Assembly (NCBI RefSeq): GCF_014203835.1
Contig: NZ_JACHJW010000001.1
Location: 4,910,501-4,974,500, forward strand
DNA length: 64,000 nt
Source: Micromonospora polyrhachis
GTDB lineage: Bacteria > Actinomycetota > Actinomycetes > Mycobacteriales > Micromonosporaceae
Direction: 5' to 3'
Shown here piece after piece: positions 16,425-28,906 of the stretch. Position numbers and translations under genes: made by a program. The notes under the pieces are model-generated. The model did no database searches. It saw nothing but the letters and a program-made list of their open reading frames with translations, and was not told the origin of the DNA. Each line of letters opens with the position of its first letter. Positions within the stretch are counted from its first letter, which is position 1.

Positions 16425-17210
16425 TCAGCTCCACATCCCGGTCGGCTCGTCCGGTCCGTGCGGATGGACGTGGTCATGGTCGGGGTCCGCGTGATGGCCG
16501 GCTGGTTCCGGCACCGGTCCGTCGTGCGCGATCCGCCCCTCGTGTACGACCAGCGCCCGGCTGATCAGTGGTGCCAGCGGACCGAGTTCGTGGGCGACGA
16601 GCAGTACCGTGCCGCCCCGGGCGATGAAGCCGCGTAGCGCCTCGGCGAACGCGGCTTGGCTGGCCGCGTCCACCCCGGCGGTCGGCTCGTCGAGTACCAG
16701 TAGGTCGGGCTGCCCGGCCAGGGCCCGGGCGATCAGGGTGCGTTGCTGCTGGCCACCGGAGAGGGTGGCCACCGGGTCACCGGCCCGGTCGGCGAGCCCG
16801 ACGGCGTCCAGTGCCTCGGCCACCGCCTCTCGGTCGGCGGCCCCGGCCGGACGCAGTACGCCCCGACGGGCCAGCCGGCCGGCGGAGACCACCTCGGCGA
16901 CGGTGGCCGGTACGCCGCTGCCCGCCCCGATGCGCTGCGGGACGTAGCCGATCCGCCACCACTTGCGGAACCGGCGTAGTGGCGTGCCGAACAGCTCGAT
17001 CGACCCGTTGCTGAGTGGGACGAGGCCGAGGATCGTACGGATGAGCGTCGACTTGCCCGACCCGTTCGCCCCCAGTACGGCGACCACCTCGCCGGCGGTC
17101 AGGGTGAACGAGACGTCCCGCAACACCGGGCGGTTGTCGTAGGCGACCCGGGCGTGGGTCACCGTCACGACGGGCTGGTCGGTGCCGCTCTGCTCCTGCT
17201 TCCCGATCAT
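16425..17210 (-). CDS. znuC: Zinc ABC transporter ATPase
   Basis: A 261-residue ATPase with Walker A GANGSGKST (about 43-51), signature LSGGQQQRTLIARAL and Walker B LLVLDEPTAGVD. The C-terminus is His/Asp-rich (HHADPDHDHVHPHGPDE), which could bind zinc and sense or buffer it near the transporter; ZnuC proteins often have such tails. Its ATGA start overlaps the znuA stop by four bases. Confidence 0.92.
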   Translation of the reverse strand: MIGKQEQSGTDQPVVTVTHARVAYDNRPVLRDVSFTLTAGEVVAVLGANGSGKSTLIRTILGLVPLSNGSIELFGTPLRRFRKWWRIGYVPQRIGAGSGVPATVAEVVSAGRLARRGVLRPAGAADREAVAEALDAVGLADRAGDPVATLSGGQQQRTLIARALAGQPDLLVLDEPTAGVDAASQAAFAEALRGFIARGGTVLLVAHELGPLAPLISRALVVHEGRIAHDGPVPEPAGHHADPDHDHVHPHGPDEPTGMWS

Positions 17211-18265
17211 GAGCAGCCCAGCGCCTTCCGGAGCGCGGCGAGGTTGGCCCGCATCGCGGTGAAGTAGTCGGCACCGGCCTCGACACCTTCGATGGGGTTG
17301 AGGACGGCCGTGCTCGCCCCGACCTCCCGGGCGATGGTGTCGGCGACCTTCGAACTCACCTGGGTCTCGAAGAAGATGGTGGTGGCGCCGTGCTGCCGGG
17401 CCTCGGTGGCGACCTCGGCCAGCCGCTTGGGTGAGGGCTCGTCCTCGGGCGTCAGCCCGGAGACCCCGATCTGCTCCAGGTCGTACCGCTGGGCGAGGTA
17501 GCCGAACGCGGCGTGGCTGACCACGATCTCCCGGCGCTGGCAGGTCTTCAGCCCCTCGGCGTACTCCTTGTCCAGGGTCGTGAGGTCGGCCCGCAGCGTG
17601 GTGGCCCGCGCGGTGTAGTCGGCGGCGTGGTCCGGCGCGATCTTGCCCAGCCGCTCGGCGAGCCGGTCACCGATGGTGGCCAGCCGTTCGGGGTCCAACC
17701 AGACGTGCGGGTCCTTGGCGCCGGCCTCCTCTTCGTGGCCGTGTTCCTCGCCCTCCTCGTGGGTGTGCCCGGCGTCGCTGGCATCGAGCAGGGGCTGCAC
17801 GGTGGCTACGTCGAACGCGCGGTCGGCGGCCTCTTGCTTGACGGCCTCGTCGACGGCCGGCTGGAACCCCTTGAGATAGACGATCAGTTCCGCGTCGACC
17901 ACCTGGCCGACCTGTCCCGGGTTGAGTTCCAGGTCGTGCGGCTCGGCACCTGGCTTGGCCAGGCTGGTCACCCGGACGGCGTCCCCGCCGATCCGCTCGG
18001 TGACGAACTGCAACGGGTAGAAGCCGGCGACCACGTCGACCCGGTTCGGGTCCTGACCTGCGGAGTCGGTGGAGCAGGCGGTCACACTGCCGAGGGCGAG
18101 CAGCGCCGCCGCGACCGCCACCCCGCGTCGACGGCGCAGACTGGCAACACGCCAGCGGCCAGGGCTGGCAACGGGGATGTCTGGCTGAGTGGACTGGTGG
18201 TCAGGTGCAGGTCGGAGTGCGGACCGACGGGCGGATCGGGTGCGGGCAGCGGGGTGGATCTCCAT
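17207..18265 (-). CDS. znuA: Zinc-binding lipoprotein of ABC transporter
   Basis: The extracellular zinc receptor (cluster A-1). The 352-residue protein has an unusually long N-terminus before the signal peptide, which ends in a lipobox LGSVTAC (Cys about 64). Metal-site His are in PGAEPHDLELNPGQ and DPHVWLDPERLA, with a His/Glu-rich loop HTHEEGEEHGHEEE between them, as in zinc-specific ZnuA. ATG 18265 has GGAGAG upstream and lies clear of the Zur box; an ATG at 18286 would put the box across the start and is rejected. Confidence 0.92.
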   Translation of the reverse strand: MEIHPAARTRSARRSALRPAPDHQSTQPDIPVASPGRWRVASLRRRRGVAVAAALLALGSVTACSTDSAGQDPNRVDVVAGFYPLQFVTERIGGDAVRVTSLAKPGAEPHDLELNPGQVGQVVDAELIVYLKGFQPAVDEAVKQEAADRAFDVATVQPLLDASDAGHTHEEGEEHGHEEEAGAKDPHVWLDPERLATIGDRLAERLGKIAPDHAADYTARATTLRADLTTLDKEYAEGLKTCQRREIVVSHAAFGYLAQRYDLEQIGVSGLTPEDEPSPKRLAEVATEARQHGATTIFFETQVSSKVADTIAREVGASTAVLNPIEGVEAGADYFTAMRANLAALRKALGCS

Positions 18266-18286
18266 GTGCTCAACTCTCCGCGCCAA

Positions 18287-18301
18287 TGATAATGATTGTC
18301 A
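18287..18301 (-). promoter_or_regulatory. Zur box of the znuACB operon
   Basis: On the minus strand the sequence is tgacaatcattatca, a 7-1-7 near-perfect inverted repeat close to Zur sites in other actinobacteria. It lies 22 bases before the znuA start. Zinc-loaded Zur should bind here and block the promoter. Confidence 0.85.
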
Positions 18302-18322
18302 AAAACGCATGCTTGCATGAAA

Positions 18323-18366
18323 GAAGGGGCCCTTCTTATCGCTTCCTGTATAAGAAGGGCCCCTTC
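18323..18366. terminator. Perfect 17-bp hairpin between znuA and a small membrane protein gene
   Basis: Arms gaaggggcccttcttat (18323-18339) and its exact inverse (18350-18366) flank a ten-base loop. It follows the minus-strand gene at 18383 and precedes the znuA promoter, so it can insulate the two. From memory the motif aagaaggggcccttctta is common in Micromonosporaceae intergenic DNA; it may be a dispersed element used as a terminator. Confidence 0.75.
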
Positions 18367-18382
18367 CTCACCCTGAAGCCGG

Positions 18383-18640
18383 TTAGAGAACCTTGACGAG
18401 GGCGGCTGCCGCCAGCAGGGTCAGTGCCAGCAGACGCACCGCGCGGGTCGCTGGCGGCTGCACCGGCCAGGTCCTGACCATCAGTAGGGCCAGCCCCGCC
18501 ACCAGGGCCAGGAGCAGAGCACCGCCGATGATCCCCGGCGCGAAGAAGGCCACCAGCACCAGCGCCAGCGTGGCGAGGAACACGGTGGTCGGATTCAGCC
18601 GGGCGAGCCGGGCCAGGAAGGCGCTCTGCGTACGCTGCAT
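18383..18640 (-). CDS. Small membrane protein, DUF6703-like
   Basis: An 85-residue protein with a short cationic N-terminus (MQRTQSAFLARLARLNPTTV) and three hydrophobic helices covering most of the rest. Composition and length fit a conserved actinobacterial family of unknown function. It is divergent from the monooxygenase-like gene at 18661, with only 20 bases between starts, so the promoters must overlap the genes. Confidence 0.75.
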   Translation of the reverse strand: MQRTQSAFLARLARLNPTTVFLATLALVLVAFFAPGIIGGALLLALVAGLALLMVRTWPVQPPATRAVRLLALTLLAAAALVKVL

Positions 18641-18660
18641 CTCACGACTTTACGAGGAGG

Positions 18661-19008
18661 ATGCGGGTGCTTGTCACGAATCGGTTCGTGGTCGAAGAGG
18701 GTGTCGCGGCGGACTTCACCGAACGAGCGCACACGGCGTTGGCCGCCCTCGCGGCCCGGCCCGGCTACCGGCGTGGACAACTGCTGCGTGCCCTCGACGA
18801 TCCCCGGCACTGGGTCCTGGTCACCGAATGGGAGTCCGTGGGCACCTACCGTCGGGCGTTGGGGGCCTTCGATGTCAAGATTCACTCCATTCCACTGCTC
18901 GCGGAGTCCCTCGACGAGCCATCCGCGTACGAGTCGCTGGCCAGCGCCGAACCGAACGGCGAAGTGCGGGTCGCCACCAGTGACCGGGCCACGGAGCCGG
19001 GGCGGTGA
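18661..19008 (+). CDS. Antibiotic biosynthesis monooxygenase (ABM) domain protein
   Basis: A 115-residue dimeric alpha-beta-barrel-type protein. Features include LVTNRFVVEEGVAADFTERA, RPGYRRGQLLRALDDP and WVLVTEWESVGTYRRAL, the usual ABM layout. Members range from quinone-forming monooxygenases to haem-degrading enzymes; the key residues for either are not decisive here. The ATG follows GAGGAGG. No biosynthetic cluster is adjacent, so a housekeeping role is more likely than antibiotic synthesis. Confidence 0.8.
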   Translation: MRVLVTNRFVVEEGVAADFTERAHTALAALAARPGYRRGQLLRALDDPRHWVLVTEWESVGTYRRALGAFDVKIHSIPLLAESLDEPSAYESLASAEPNGEVRVATSDRATEPGR

Positions 19009-19075
19009 GCGGGACGGGTGACGGTGCCATGGCTCGTCCCGAGCGCCGAGCCACCGAAGCACTACCCTTGCGCTC

Positions 19076-19576
19076 ATGACCGTTTCCGGACCGACCGGCC
19101 CGCCACCACCGCCGCCCGGTCCCGGTGTCGCGCCCCCGTTCGCGGCACCCCCCACCGAGGGACGCGGCCTGCGGCGCTGGATCGGTCTGGGCGTGGGGGC
19201 CCTCGCCCTGGTGCTCTGCTGCGGTGGTGGGGCGGTCGCCGTGGTCGGGCTCGCCGTCTCCGGGACCCAGGCCGTCGACGAACAGGCCCGTACGGTCGTC
19301 GGGGACTACTTCGAGGCGTTGAAGAACCGGCGGTACAGCCGGGCGTACGACCTGCTCTGCGACGAGGACCAGCGGCGCGAGTCGGCCCGCGACTTCCAGC
19401 GACGGGTGTCCGCCGAGCCGGGGATCGCCGGTTACCGGGTCCAGCAGAGCATGCTCACCAGTGAGGTCGTCGTACCCGTGGACGTCACCTATACCGGCGG
19501 TGGTCAGGACAACCTGCGGGTCACCCTCACTCAGGACAGCAAGACCGGCAGCTTCGAGGTGTGTGGGGTCAGCTGA
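19076..19576 (+). CDS. Membrane-anchored protein with DUF4878/NTF2-like outer domain
   Basis: A 166-residue protein. The Pro-rich cytoplasmic start is followed by one membrane helix (about 38-65, with a CCGGG motif) and an outer domain with VVGDYFEALKNRRYSRAYDLLC, a pattern of lumazine-binding/NTF2-like DUF4878 domains. Two Cys (about 94 and 164) could pair. The function is unknown. Its stop codon lies in a short repeated segment. Confidence 0.78.
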   Translation: MTVSGPTGPPPPPPGPGVAPPFAAPPTEGRGLRRWIGLGVGALALVLCCGGGAVAVVGLAVSGTQAVDEQARTVVGDYFEALKNRRYSRAYDLLCDEDQRRESARDFQRRVSAEPGIAGYRVQQSMLTSEVVVPVDVTYTGGGQDNLRVTLTQDSKTGSFEVCGVS

Positions 19577-19607
19577 CGGTACGAGGCCAGGCAGGGTCAG
19601 CTGACGG
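19566..19607. repeat. Duplicated stop region after the DUF4878-like gene
   Basis: The 14-base string gggtcagctgacgg occurs at 19566-19579, where it carries the stop, and again at 19594-19607. The spacing is 28 bases. Confidence 0.75.
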
Positions 19608-19753
19608 CACCCGGGTTGGGCAGGGGTAATCTCCTGGGCTTGGACCGTGGGTGGCCGTACCGTTGACTTCCCACGGTGGTTCCTGACCCGTACACCGGAT
19701 CACATATCGGATCACGTCCGCGCCGACCGCCAGCCGGCGCAGGAGGAGAGTTC

Positions 19754-21133
<1,380 letters not shown>

Positions 21134-21162
21134 TCCGACGGGAGCGAATGTCCGAATTGCAA

Positions 21163-21204
21163 CGTGTTGGGCGCGGCCGGTACCTTCCGGCCGCGCCCAA
21201 CACG
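21163..21204 (+). terminator. Terminator of glyS
   Basis: Perfect 18-base arms (21163-21180, 21187-21204) with a six-base loop are followed by tctttc. The stem is very G+C-rich and lies 29 bases after the stop. Confidence 0.92.
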
Positions 21205-21305
21205 TCTTTCCCGAAAGATCGGCAGATCCACCATTCGGACGATGTCCATCAGTTTGATCTTCGTGCGAACATTTTTCCCGTTGAATCTCACTACGGGGAG
21301 CGTTC

Positions 21306-22223
21306 ATGTCGAATAAGTCAAAAGACGATCGGAGTCTGAGCCGTCGGGGACTGTTGCGTCGGGGGGCGACCGTAACGGCGGCAACCGCCGGTGCCGCCGT
21401 CGTCGGCGCGGCGGTTCTGCCCGGTGCCGCGCAGGCCGCACCTGGTGACGATCTGCAGATGGGCACGACCAACACCGCCACGCCGCAGACCACCACCCTG
21501 ACCACCCAGACCGCTACCGCCTCCCTGACCCTGGCCAATTCCGAAGGGGCGCCGCTGCGGCTGGTGCCCGCCCCGACGGATGCGCTCTACGGCACTCCGC
21601 CGGTGCCGGAGATCGCCGGGACGGTCTCGGTCGACGAGTGGGAGGACATCTACCTTCCGTACCGCTCCACCATCGATCCGAACCAGGGGACGTACGCCAG
21701 TTGGGCCTGGACGACGGCATGGGCGACCACCTCCGTGGCTGTCCCGCCCACCCGCGTGGTCGACACCCGGGATCCGGCTCTGCGCGGGAACATCATCGCC
21801 GGCCTGGAGAACCTGGACTCGGCCGGCCGGATGAAGGCCGGCACGGCGATCGTGATCAGCCTCGACCCGTACGTCAAGGCGGGCTGGGCGATGAAGGGCA
21901 ACGTCACCGTCACCGGCACGACCAGTTCCGGGTTCGTGACCGTCTGGGGTGTGGGCAGCCGGCCGGTGGCATCCAGCCTGAACTGGTGGAGCGCAGGGCA
22001 GATCCTGTCCAACTTCGTGTTCGCCGAACTTGGCATGGTCGACACCTTCAGCAGCGTTGTCGCGATCTACGCGGCCGCGCCGGCCCAGGTCATCCTCGAC
22101 CTGACCAGCCTGGTCGTGAGCCACCCCAACCAGGTGCGGATCGGTGGGGCGGCGAACGCGGCGCAACTGCCCACGTTGACGACGAAGCGCGGCTCGGCCG
22201 GTGCTCCGAAGATCTCCAACTGA
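21306..22223 (+). CDS. Tat-exported paralogue 1
   Basis: A 305-residue secreted protein and the first of three tandem paralogues. The twin-arginine motif SRRGLLRRG (about 12-20) precedes a hydrophobic stretch ending PGAAQA. The C-terminal domain holds PTRVVDTRDPALRG, GNVTVTGTTSSGFVTVWGVG, ASSLNWWSAGQILSNFVFAELG and VILDLTSLVV. This pattern is like the widespread actinobacterial wall-associated domain with PTRLVDTR, in an NWW variant. No catalytic residues are evident, so a structural or binding role is likely. The ATG follows GGGGAGCGTTC. Confidence 0.8.
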   Translation: MSNKSKDDRSLSRRGLLRRGATVTAATAGAAVVGAAVLPGAAQAAPGDDLQMGTTNTATPQTTTLTTQTATASLTLANSEGAPLRLVPAPTDALYGTPPVPEIAGTVSVDEWEDIYLPYRSTIDPNQGTYASWAWTTAWATTSVAVPPTRVVDTRDPALRGNIIAGLENLDSAGRMKAGTAIVISLDPYVKAGWAMKGNVTVTGTTSSGFVTVWGVGSRPVASSLNWWSAGQILSNFVFAELGMVDTFSSVVAIYAAAPAQVILDLTSLVVSHPNQVRIGGAANAAQLPTLTTKRGSAGAPKISN

Positions 22224-22259
22224 CCTCATGCCACACCCTCACGCACGGGGAGAACGACC

Positions 22260-23171
22260 ATGACCTCATCCGGAACCGAGCGCACGGCACGCCGCCGTGC
22301 GGTGCTGCGGACCGCTGCCACCGCCGCCGGTGCGGCGGTCGCCGCCACCGCGGCGACGGTGGCGAACGGCTCGCCAGCCTCGGCGGCCAACGGCGACCCG
22401 GTCAAGATCGGACAGCCGAACACCGGCGGATCGACGACGCTGCGCAGCAGCGCCGCCGGTGACCTGTCCACCCTGGAGGTGGCCAACCCCAACGGCACGA
22501 CGTTGCGGCTGACGAGTAACCCGGTCAGCGCACCCACGCCGGGCGCACTGCACATGTCCCCCAGCGGCTTGGCCGTGGCCGGCGTCAGCCCGGGCGACAG
22601 CGTGGTCCGCTCGCAGCAGGTCTTCAGCACCGCGAACGCGACGATGCCGTGGCCGATCGCCCCGACCCGGATCCTGGACACCCGTACGGCGGCGGGACGG
22701 AGCCGCCTTCTCTGGGGGGCCGACGCGATCGACTCGTCGGGTCGGGCGGAGGCCGGTGCCATCCTGGCGGTGCACCTGAAGGACATCGTCAGCTGGGGCT
22801 ACGGCATGTTGGGCAACGTGACCGTGGCGAACACCGCCCGGTCGGGTTTCGCCACCGTGTGGAGTGGCGCGGACGACGTCCCGGCTTCCTCCACCATCAA
22901 CTGGTGGGGTGCCGGACAACTGCTCTCCAACGGAGTCATCACCCAGCTTGCCATGTGGGACGCCGACTACCCCGATTTCGTGGCGATCGCGGTGGCGAGC
23001 CCGGCGGTGGTGATTCTCGACGTGACGGCGCTCCTGGTGTATTCACCGGCGGACGTCGAACTGGGTAATGCGGCAGCGGCCAAGGCAGCCGGTGGGCGGG
23101 CCGCCTTCGGTTCGGGTGCGGCCCGTAAGGACCGTCCGGTGCAACAGGTGACGGCGAGGCGGCAGCGGTGA
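22260..23171 (+). CDS. Tat-exported paralogue 2
   Basis: A 303-residue paralogue of the preceding gene, beginning 37 bases after it. The Tat leader is ARRRAVLRTAATAAGA, with cleavage near SPASA/AN. The same core follows: PTRILDTRTAAGR, GNVTVANTARSGFATVW, ASSTINWWGAGQLLSNGV and VVILDVTALLV. ATG follows GGGGAGAACGACC. The N-terminal part of the mature protein has the pattern DPVKIGQPNTGGSTTL, shared with paralogue 3. The three probably form one operon. Confidence 0.8.
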   Translation: MTSSGTERTARRRAVLRTAATAAGAAVAATAATVANGSPASAANGDPVKIGQPNTGGSTTLRSSAAGDLSTLEVANPNGTTLRLTSNPVSAPTPGALHMSPSGLAVAGVSPGDSVVRSQQVFSTANATMPWPIAPTRILDTRTAAGRSRLLWGADAIDSSGRAEAGAILAVHLKDIVSWGYGMLGNVTVANTARSGFATVWSGADDVPASSTINWWGAGQLLSNGVITQLAMWDADYPDFVAIAVASPAVVILDVTALLVYSPADVELGNAAAAKAAGGRAAFGSGAARKDRPVQQVTARRQR

Positions 23172-23200
23172 TCGAGCGCGAGATCGAAGGGGAAGCCAGG

Positions 23201-24010
23201 ATGAGCACCGAAGAGACGCCGACGAGCAGCCGCCGACGGTTGCTGCGGGCCGGAATCGCTGCCGGCGCCGGTGCCGGGGTCAGCATGGTGGCCTTCGGTA
23301 GCCCGGCCAGCGCGGACGCCGACCCGGTGCGGATCGGGCAGGACAACGACGCGGGCAGCGCCCGGACGACCCTCACGGGTGGTTCGGCCACTGCACCGGC
23401 GCTGGCGCTCACCAACCAGGGCAGCGGTGCCGCCCTGGTGCTGCAGCCCACGCCCTGGGAGAAGGTCCAGGACGCCGCGCTCCGCGGATCGCTGACCGCC
23501 ACCCCGCAGGGTGACCTTCTGCTCAGTGGCGTCGACGGAACGGCCATGGTCAACTCAAGCCGGTGGGCCAACCACACCATGCCGATCACGCCGGTCCGCA
23601 TCCTCGACACCCGGGAGGTGCCTCGGTCGTCCGCCTACGACCAGCACATTGTCGGTGGCCGGGCGAACGTCGACAGCAACGGCCGGCTGCGGGCCGGCAC
23701 GACGATCCACCTGACGGTGCGCAACGTCCAGCCGGCGGCGCAGAATCAGGCAATCGCCGCATACGTGAATCTCACCGTGACGGGCACCGTCTCACCCGGT
23801 TTCCTGAGCGCCCACAGCTCGTCTGTTACCAGGTCGGCGGCGTCGTCGCTCAACTGGTGGGCCGCGAACCAGATCCTCTCCAACCTGGTGGAGGTGCAAC
23901 TGGGCAAGCACAACGGCAACGAGTTCTCGTTCGCCATCTACGCCGCAGCGGCCACCTCCGTGGTGGTGGACGTGTCGGGTCTGGTGCTGACCGTGCCGCA
24001 AACACTGTGA
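23201..24010 (+). CDS. Tat-exported paralogue 3
   Basis: The third paralogue, 269 residues from ATG 23201 (MSTEETPTSSRRRLLRAG). A GTG at 23168 overlaps the previous stop (GTGA) and would add 11 residues; both starts are possible. The Tat signal ends near SPASA/DA. Mature features are DPVRIGQDNDAGSARTTL, PVRILDTREVPR, NLTVTGTVSPGFLSAHSS, ASSLNWWAANQILSNLVEVQLG and VVVDVSGLVL. It lacks the segment between leader and core that paralogue 1 has, so the copies have diverged. A terminator follows. Confidence 0.8.
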   Translation: MSTEETPTSSRRRLLRAGIAAGAGAGVSMVAFGSPASADADPVRIGQDNDAGSARTTLTGGSATAPALALTNQGSGAALVLQPTPWEKVQDAALRGSLTATPQGDLLLSGVDGTAMVNSSRWANHTMPITPVRILDTREVPRSSAYDQHIVGGRANVDSNGRLRAGTTIHLTVRNVQPAAQNQAIAAYVNLTVTGTVSPGFLSAHSSSVTRSAASSLNWWAANQILSNLVEVQLGKHNGNEFSFAIYAAAATSVVVDVSGLVLTVPQTL

Positions 24011-24020
24011 GCAAGTAGCC

Positions 24021-24068
24021 GCAGATCGCCGTTCCGACGCCTTTCGGGGTTGCCGGACGGCGATCTGC
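24021..24068 (+). terminator. Terminator of the Tat paralogue operon
   Basis: Arms gcagatcgccgt (24021-24032) and the exact inverse (24057-24068) enclose a partly paired 24-base loop, 11 bases after the stop. Confidence 0.8.
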
Positions 24069-24170
24069 CGTATGTACGACCGGTTGGTTGGTAGTAACCC
24101 TCGTCACCTCGGCGGCGTCCAGGCTCCGGCGGGTTGAGAGCTGCGTCGACCGGCATGGAATCCTCGAAGG

Positions 24171-25322
24171 GTGACCACCTCTGCGATGCCGCCAGCCGTA
24201 CGCCCGCTGACCCTCGGGCAGCACCAGGTGTGGCCACCCGTGGTACTTGCGCCGATGGCTGGGATCACCAATGCCGCGTTCCGCCGGTTGTGTCGGGAAC
24301 AGGGGGGCGGGCTCTACGTCTGCGAGATGATCACTACTCGGGCGCTGGTCGAGCGCAACCCGAAGACCCTCCGCATGATCGCCTTCGGCGCGGACGAGCA
24401 CCCCCGCAGTCTCCAGCTCTACGGCACCGACCCGGAGATCACGGCGGCGGCGGTGCGGATGGTGGTCGAAAAGGATCTCGCCGACCATATCGACCTCAAC
24501 TTCGGCTGCCCGGTACCCAAGGTCACCCGGAAGGGCGGCGGATCCGCGCTGCCCTGGCGGCGTCGACTCTTCGCCCGGCTCGTCCGGGCGGCGGTGGCGG
24601 CGGCCGCGCCGGCCGGGGTGCCGGTCACCGTCAAGATGCGCAAAGGCATCGACGACGACCATCTGACGTACGTCGAGGCTGGGCTTGCCGCCCAGGACGC
24701 CGGGGTGGCGGCGGTGGCGCTACACGGTCGTACGGCCGCACAGCGCTATTCGGGCACCGCCGACTGGGATGCGATCGCCACCCTCAAGCAGGCGCTGGAC
24801 GTGCCGGTGTTGGGCAACGGTGACATCTGGGAGGCCGACGACGCGTTGCGGATGGTGGCGCACACCGGGGTGGACGGGGTGGTCGTGGGGCGGGGTTGCC
24901 TGGGTCGACCCTGGCTCTTCACCGATCTGGCGGCGGCCTTCGAGGGGCGTTCGGAGCGGCGACTGCCGAACCTCGGCGAGGTGGCCGGCACGATGCGCCG
25001 GCATGCAGAACTGCTTACGGAAGCTTTCGGCACCGAGCGGGACGGCTGTACGGACTTCCGTAAGCATGTCGCGTGGTATCTGAAGGGGTTTCCGGTGGGT
25101 AGCGAGTTACGCCGGTCGCTGGCCATGGTGGAGAGTCTCGCGGGGTTGAACGACCTGCTGGGCAAGCTGGATCCGGCCGAGCCGTTCCCGATCAGCACCC
25201 TCGGTCAGCCCCGGGGTCGAACGAATTCCCCCGGGAAGGTGTTCCTGCCGGACGGGTGGCTCGCCGACCGGGACAGCGACGACGTCCCAGCCGGGGCGGA
25301 ACTGGACGATTCTGGCGGCTGA
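24171..25322 (+). CDS. dus: tRNA-dihydrouridine synthase
   Basis: An FMN enzyme that reduces uridines in the D-loop of tRNAs. The 383-residue TIM barrel carries APMAGITNAAFRRLCREQGG (about 24-43), the catalytic-Cys loop LNFGCPVPKVTRKGGGSALP, VTVKMRKGIDDDH and FMN phosphate motifs GNGDIWEADDAL and GVVVGRGCLGRPWLF. Start is GTG 24171 with GAAGG upstream. It belongs to the DusB/Nifr3 type common in actinobacteria. No partner gene is needed; it stands alone before ppdK. Confidence 0.93.
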   Translation: MTTSAMPPAVRPLTLGQHQVWPPVVLAPMAGITNAAFRRLCREQGGGLYVCEMITTRALVERNPKTLRMIAFGADEHPRSLQLYGTDPEITAAAVRMVVEKDLADHIDLNFGCPVPKVTRKGGGSALPWRRRLFARLVRAAVAAAAPAGVPVTVKMRKGIDDDHLTYVEAGLAAQDAGVAAVALHGRTAAQRYSGTADWDAIATLKQALDVPVLGNGDIWEADDALRMVAHTGVDGVVVGRGCLGRPWLFTDLAAAFEGRSERRLPNLGEVAGTMRRHAELLTEAFGTERDGCTDFRKHVAWYLKGFPVGSELRRSLAMVESLAGLNDLLGKLDPAEPFPISTLGQPRGRTNSPGKVFLPDGWLADRDSDDVPAGAELDDSGG

Positions 25323-25531
25323 GTCGCCGCAGCCGTCGAGGTGGAAGCCGGGGCGACGTGCGTGATCCTGCGCGTGGAAGCGATCCCAGAAGCCGCCACG
25401 AACGGGGGAACCTGCATCGATTGTGCCCATTGTCACCGAACCTTGTCGAAGGCTGGTAAGGAACCCTACGCCGGGGTACGAAGAGACCACTTAACCCTCG
25501 TTCAGTGTCGGATCGGCGCGGGAGGCTTTCG

Positions 25532-28276
<2,745 letters not shown>

Positions 28277-28300
<24 letters not shown>

Positions 28301-28382
28301 GCGGGTTGGCCGGTCGGCTGGGGGGAGCCGCGCAGCGGCCGGTTCGGGCAGTTGCTGAGCGGCCGGTTCGGGCAGTTGCTGA
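28277..28382. repeat. 24-bp tandem repeat derived from the ppdK stop region
   Basis: The last 24 bases of ppdK (28277-28300, ending in TGA) recur twice as near copies at 28335-28358 and 28359-28382, each ending in TGA. The two downstream copies are identical to each other and differ from the gene end at four bases. A part copy follows. Confidence 0.88.
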
Positions 28383-28537
28383 GCGGCCCGTCAGCTGGTT
28401 TGAGGGGCCGCCGAACTGGAAATGCCTGGTAGGCCGGGTCGACATGGTTCGACCCGGCCGTCGGGTCACCCGACGACGAACCTCGGCGTAACCTATGCGT
28501 CATTCGAATTCGCCGTTCCCCTCGATGGAGGTATCGG

Positions 28538-28894
28538 ATGGGCAGCTTGTGGGAGAGTCTGGTTGTCGACGCCCAGGATCCCGCGCGACTGGCGCGTTGG
28601 TGGGCCGAGGCGCTCGACTACCAGGTCACCTACGAGACGCCCGACGAGGTGACGATCTGCCGTTCCACCGACGGGACGCCCAGCCTGACCTTTGTCCGGG
28701 TCACCGAGGCCAAGGGAAGCGCGAAGAACCGACTGCACATCGACCTACGCCCGATCGACCAGGAGGCCGAGATCGAACGGCTGGTCAACATGGGCGCCCG
28801 GCATGTCAACATCGGACAGTCCGAGGACGACCCGTGGACCGTGCTCGCCGACCCGGAGGGCAACGAGTTCTGCGTGCTGCGGCAGCGCGGATAG
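28538..28894 (+). CDS. VOC (glyoxalase-like) superfamily protein
   Basis: A 118-residue single-module VOC protein. It starts MGSLWESLVVDAQDPARLARW and ends with WTVLADPEGNEFCVL, the classical glyoxalase-like-domain end. A metal-type His and Glu are visible in RLHIDLRP and the C-terminal GNEFCV. Substrate and reaction are unknown. The ATG follows ATGGAGGTATCGG. Located just before the dgt gene with a 12-base gap, the two may be co-transcribed. Confidence 0.82.
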   Translation: MGSLWESLVVDAQDPARLARWWAEALDYQVTYETPDEVTICRSTDGTPSLTFVRVTEAKGSAKNRLHIDLRPIDQEAEIERLVNMGARHVNIGQSEDDPWTVLADPEGNEFCVLRQRG

Positions 28895-28906
28895 GCGGTT
28901 GGTGAG

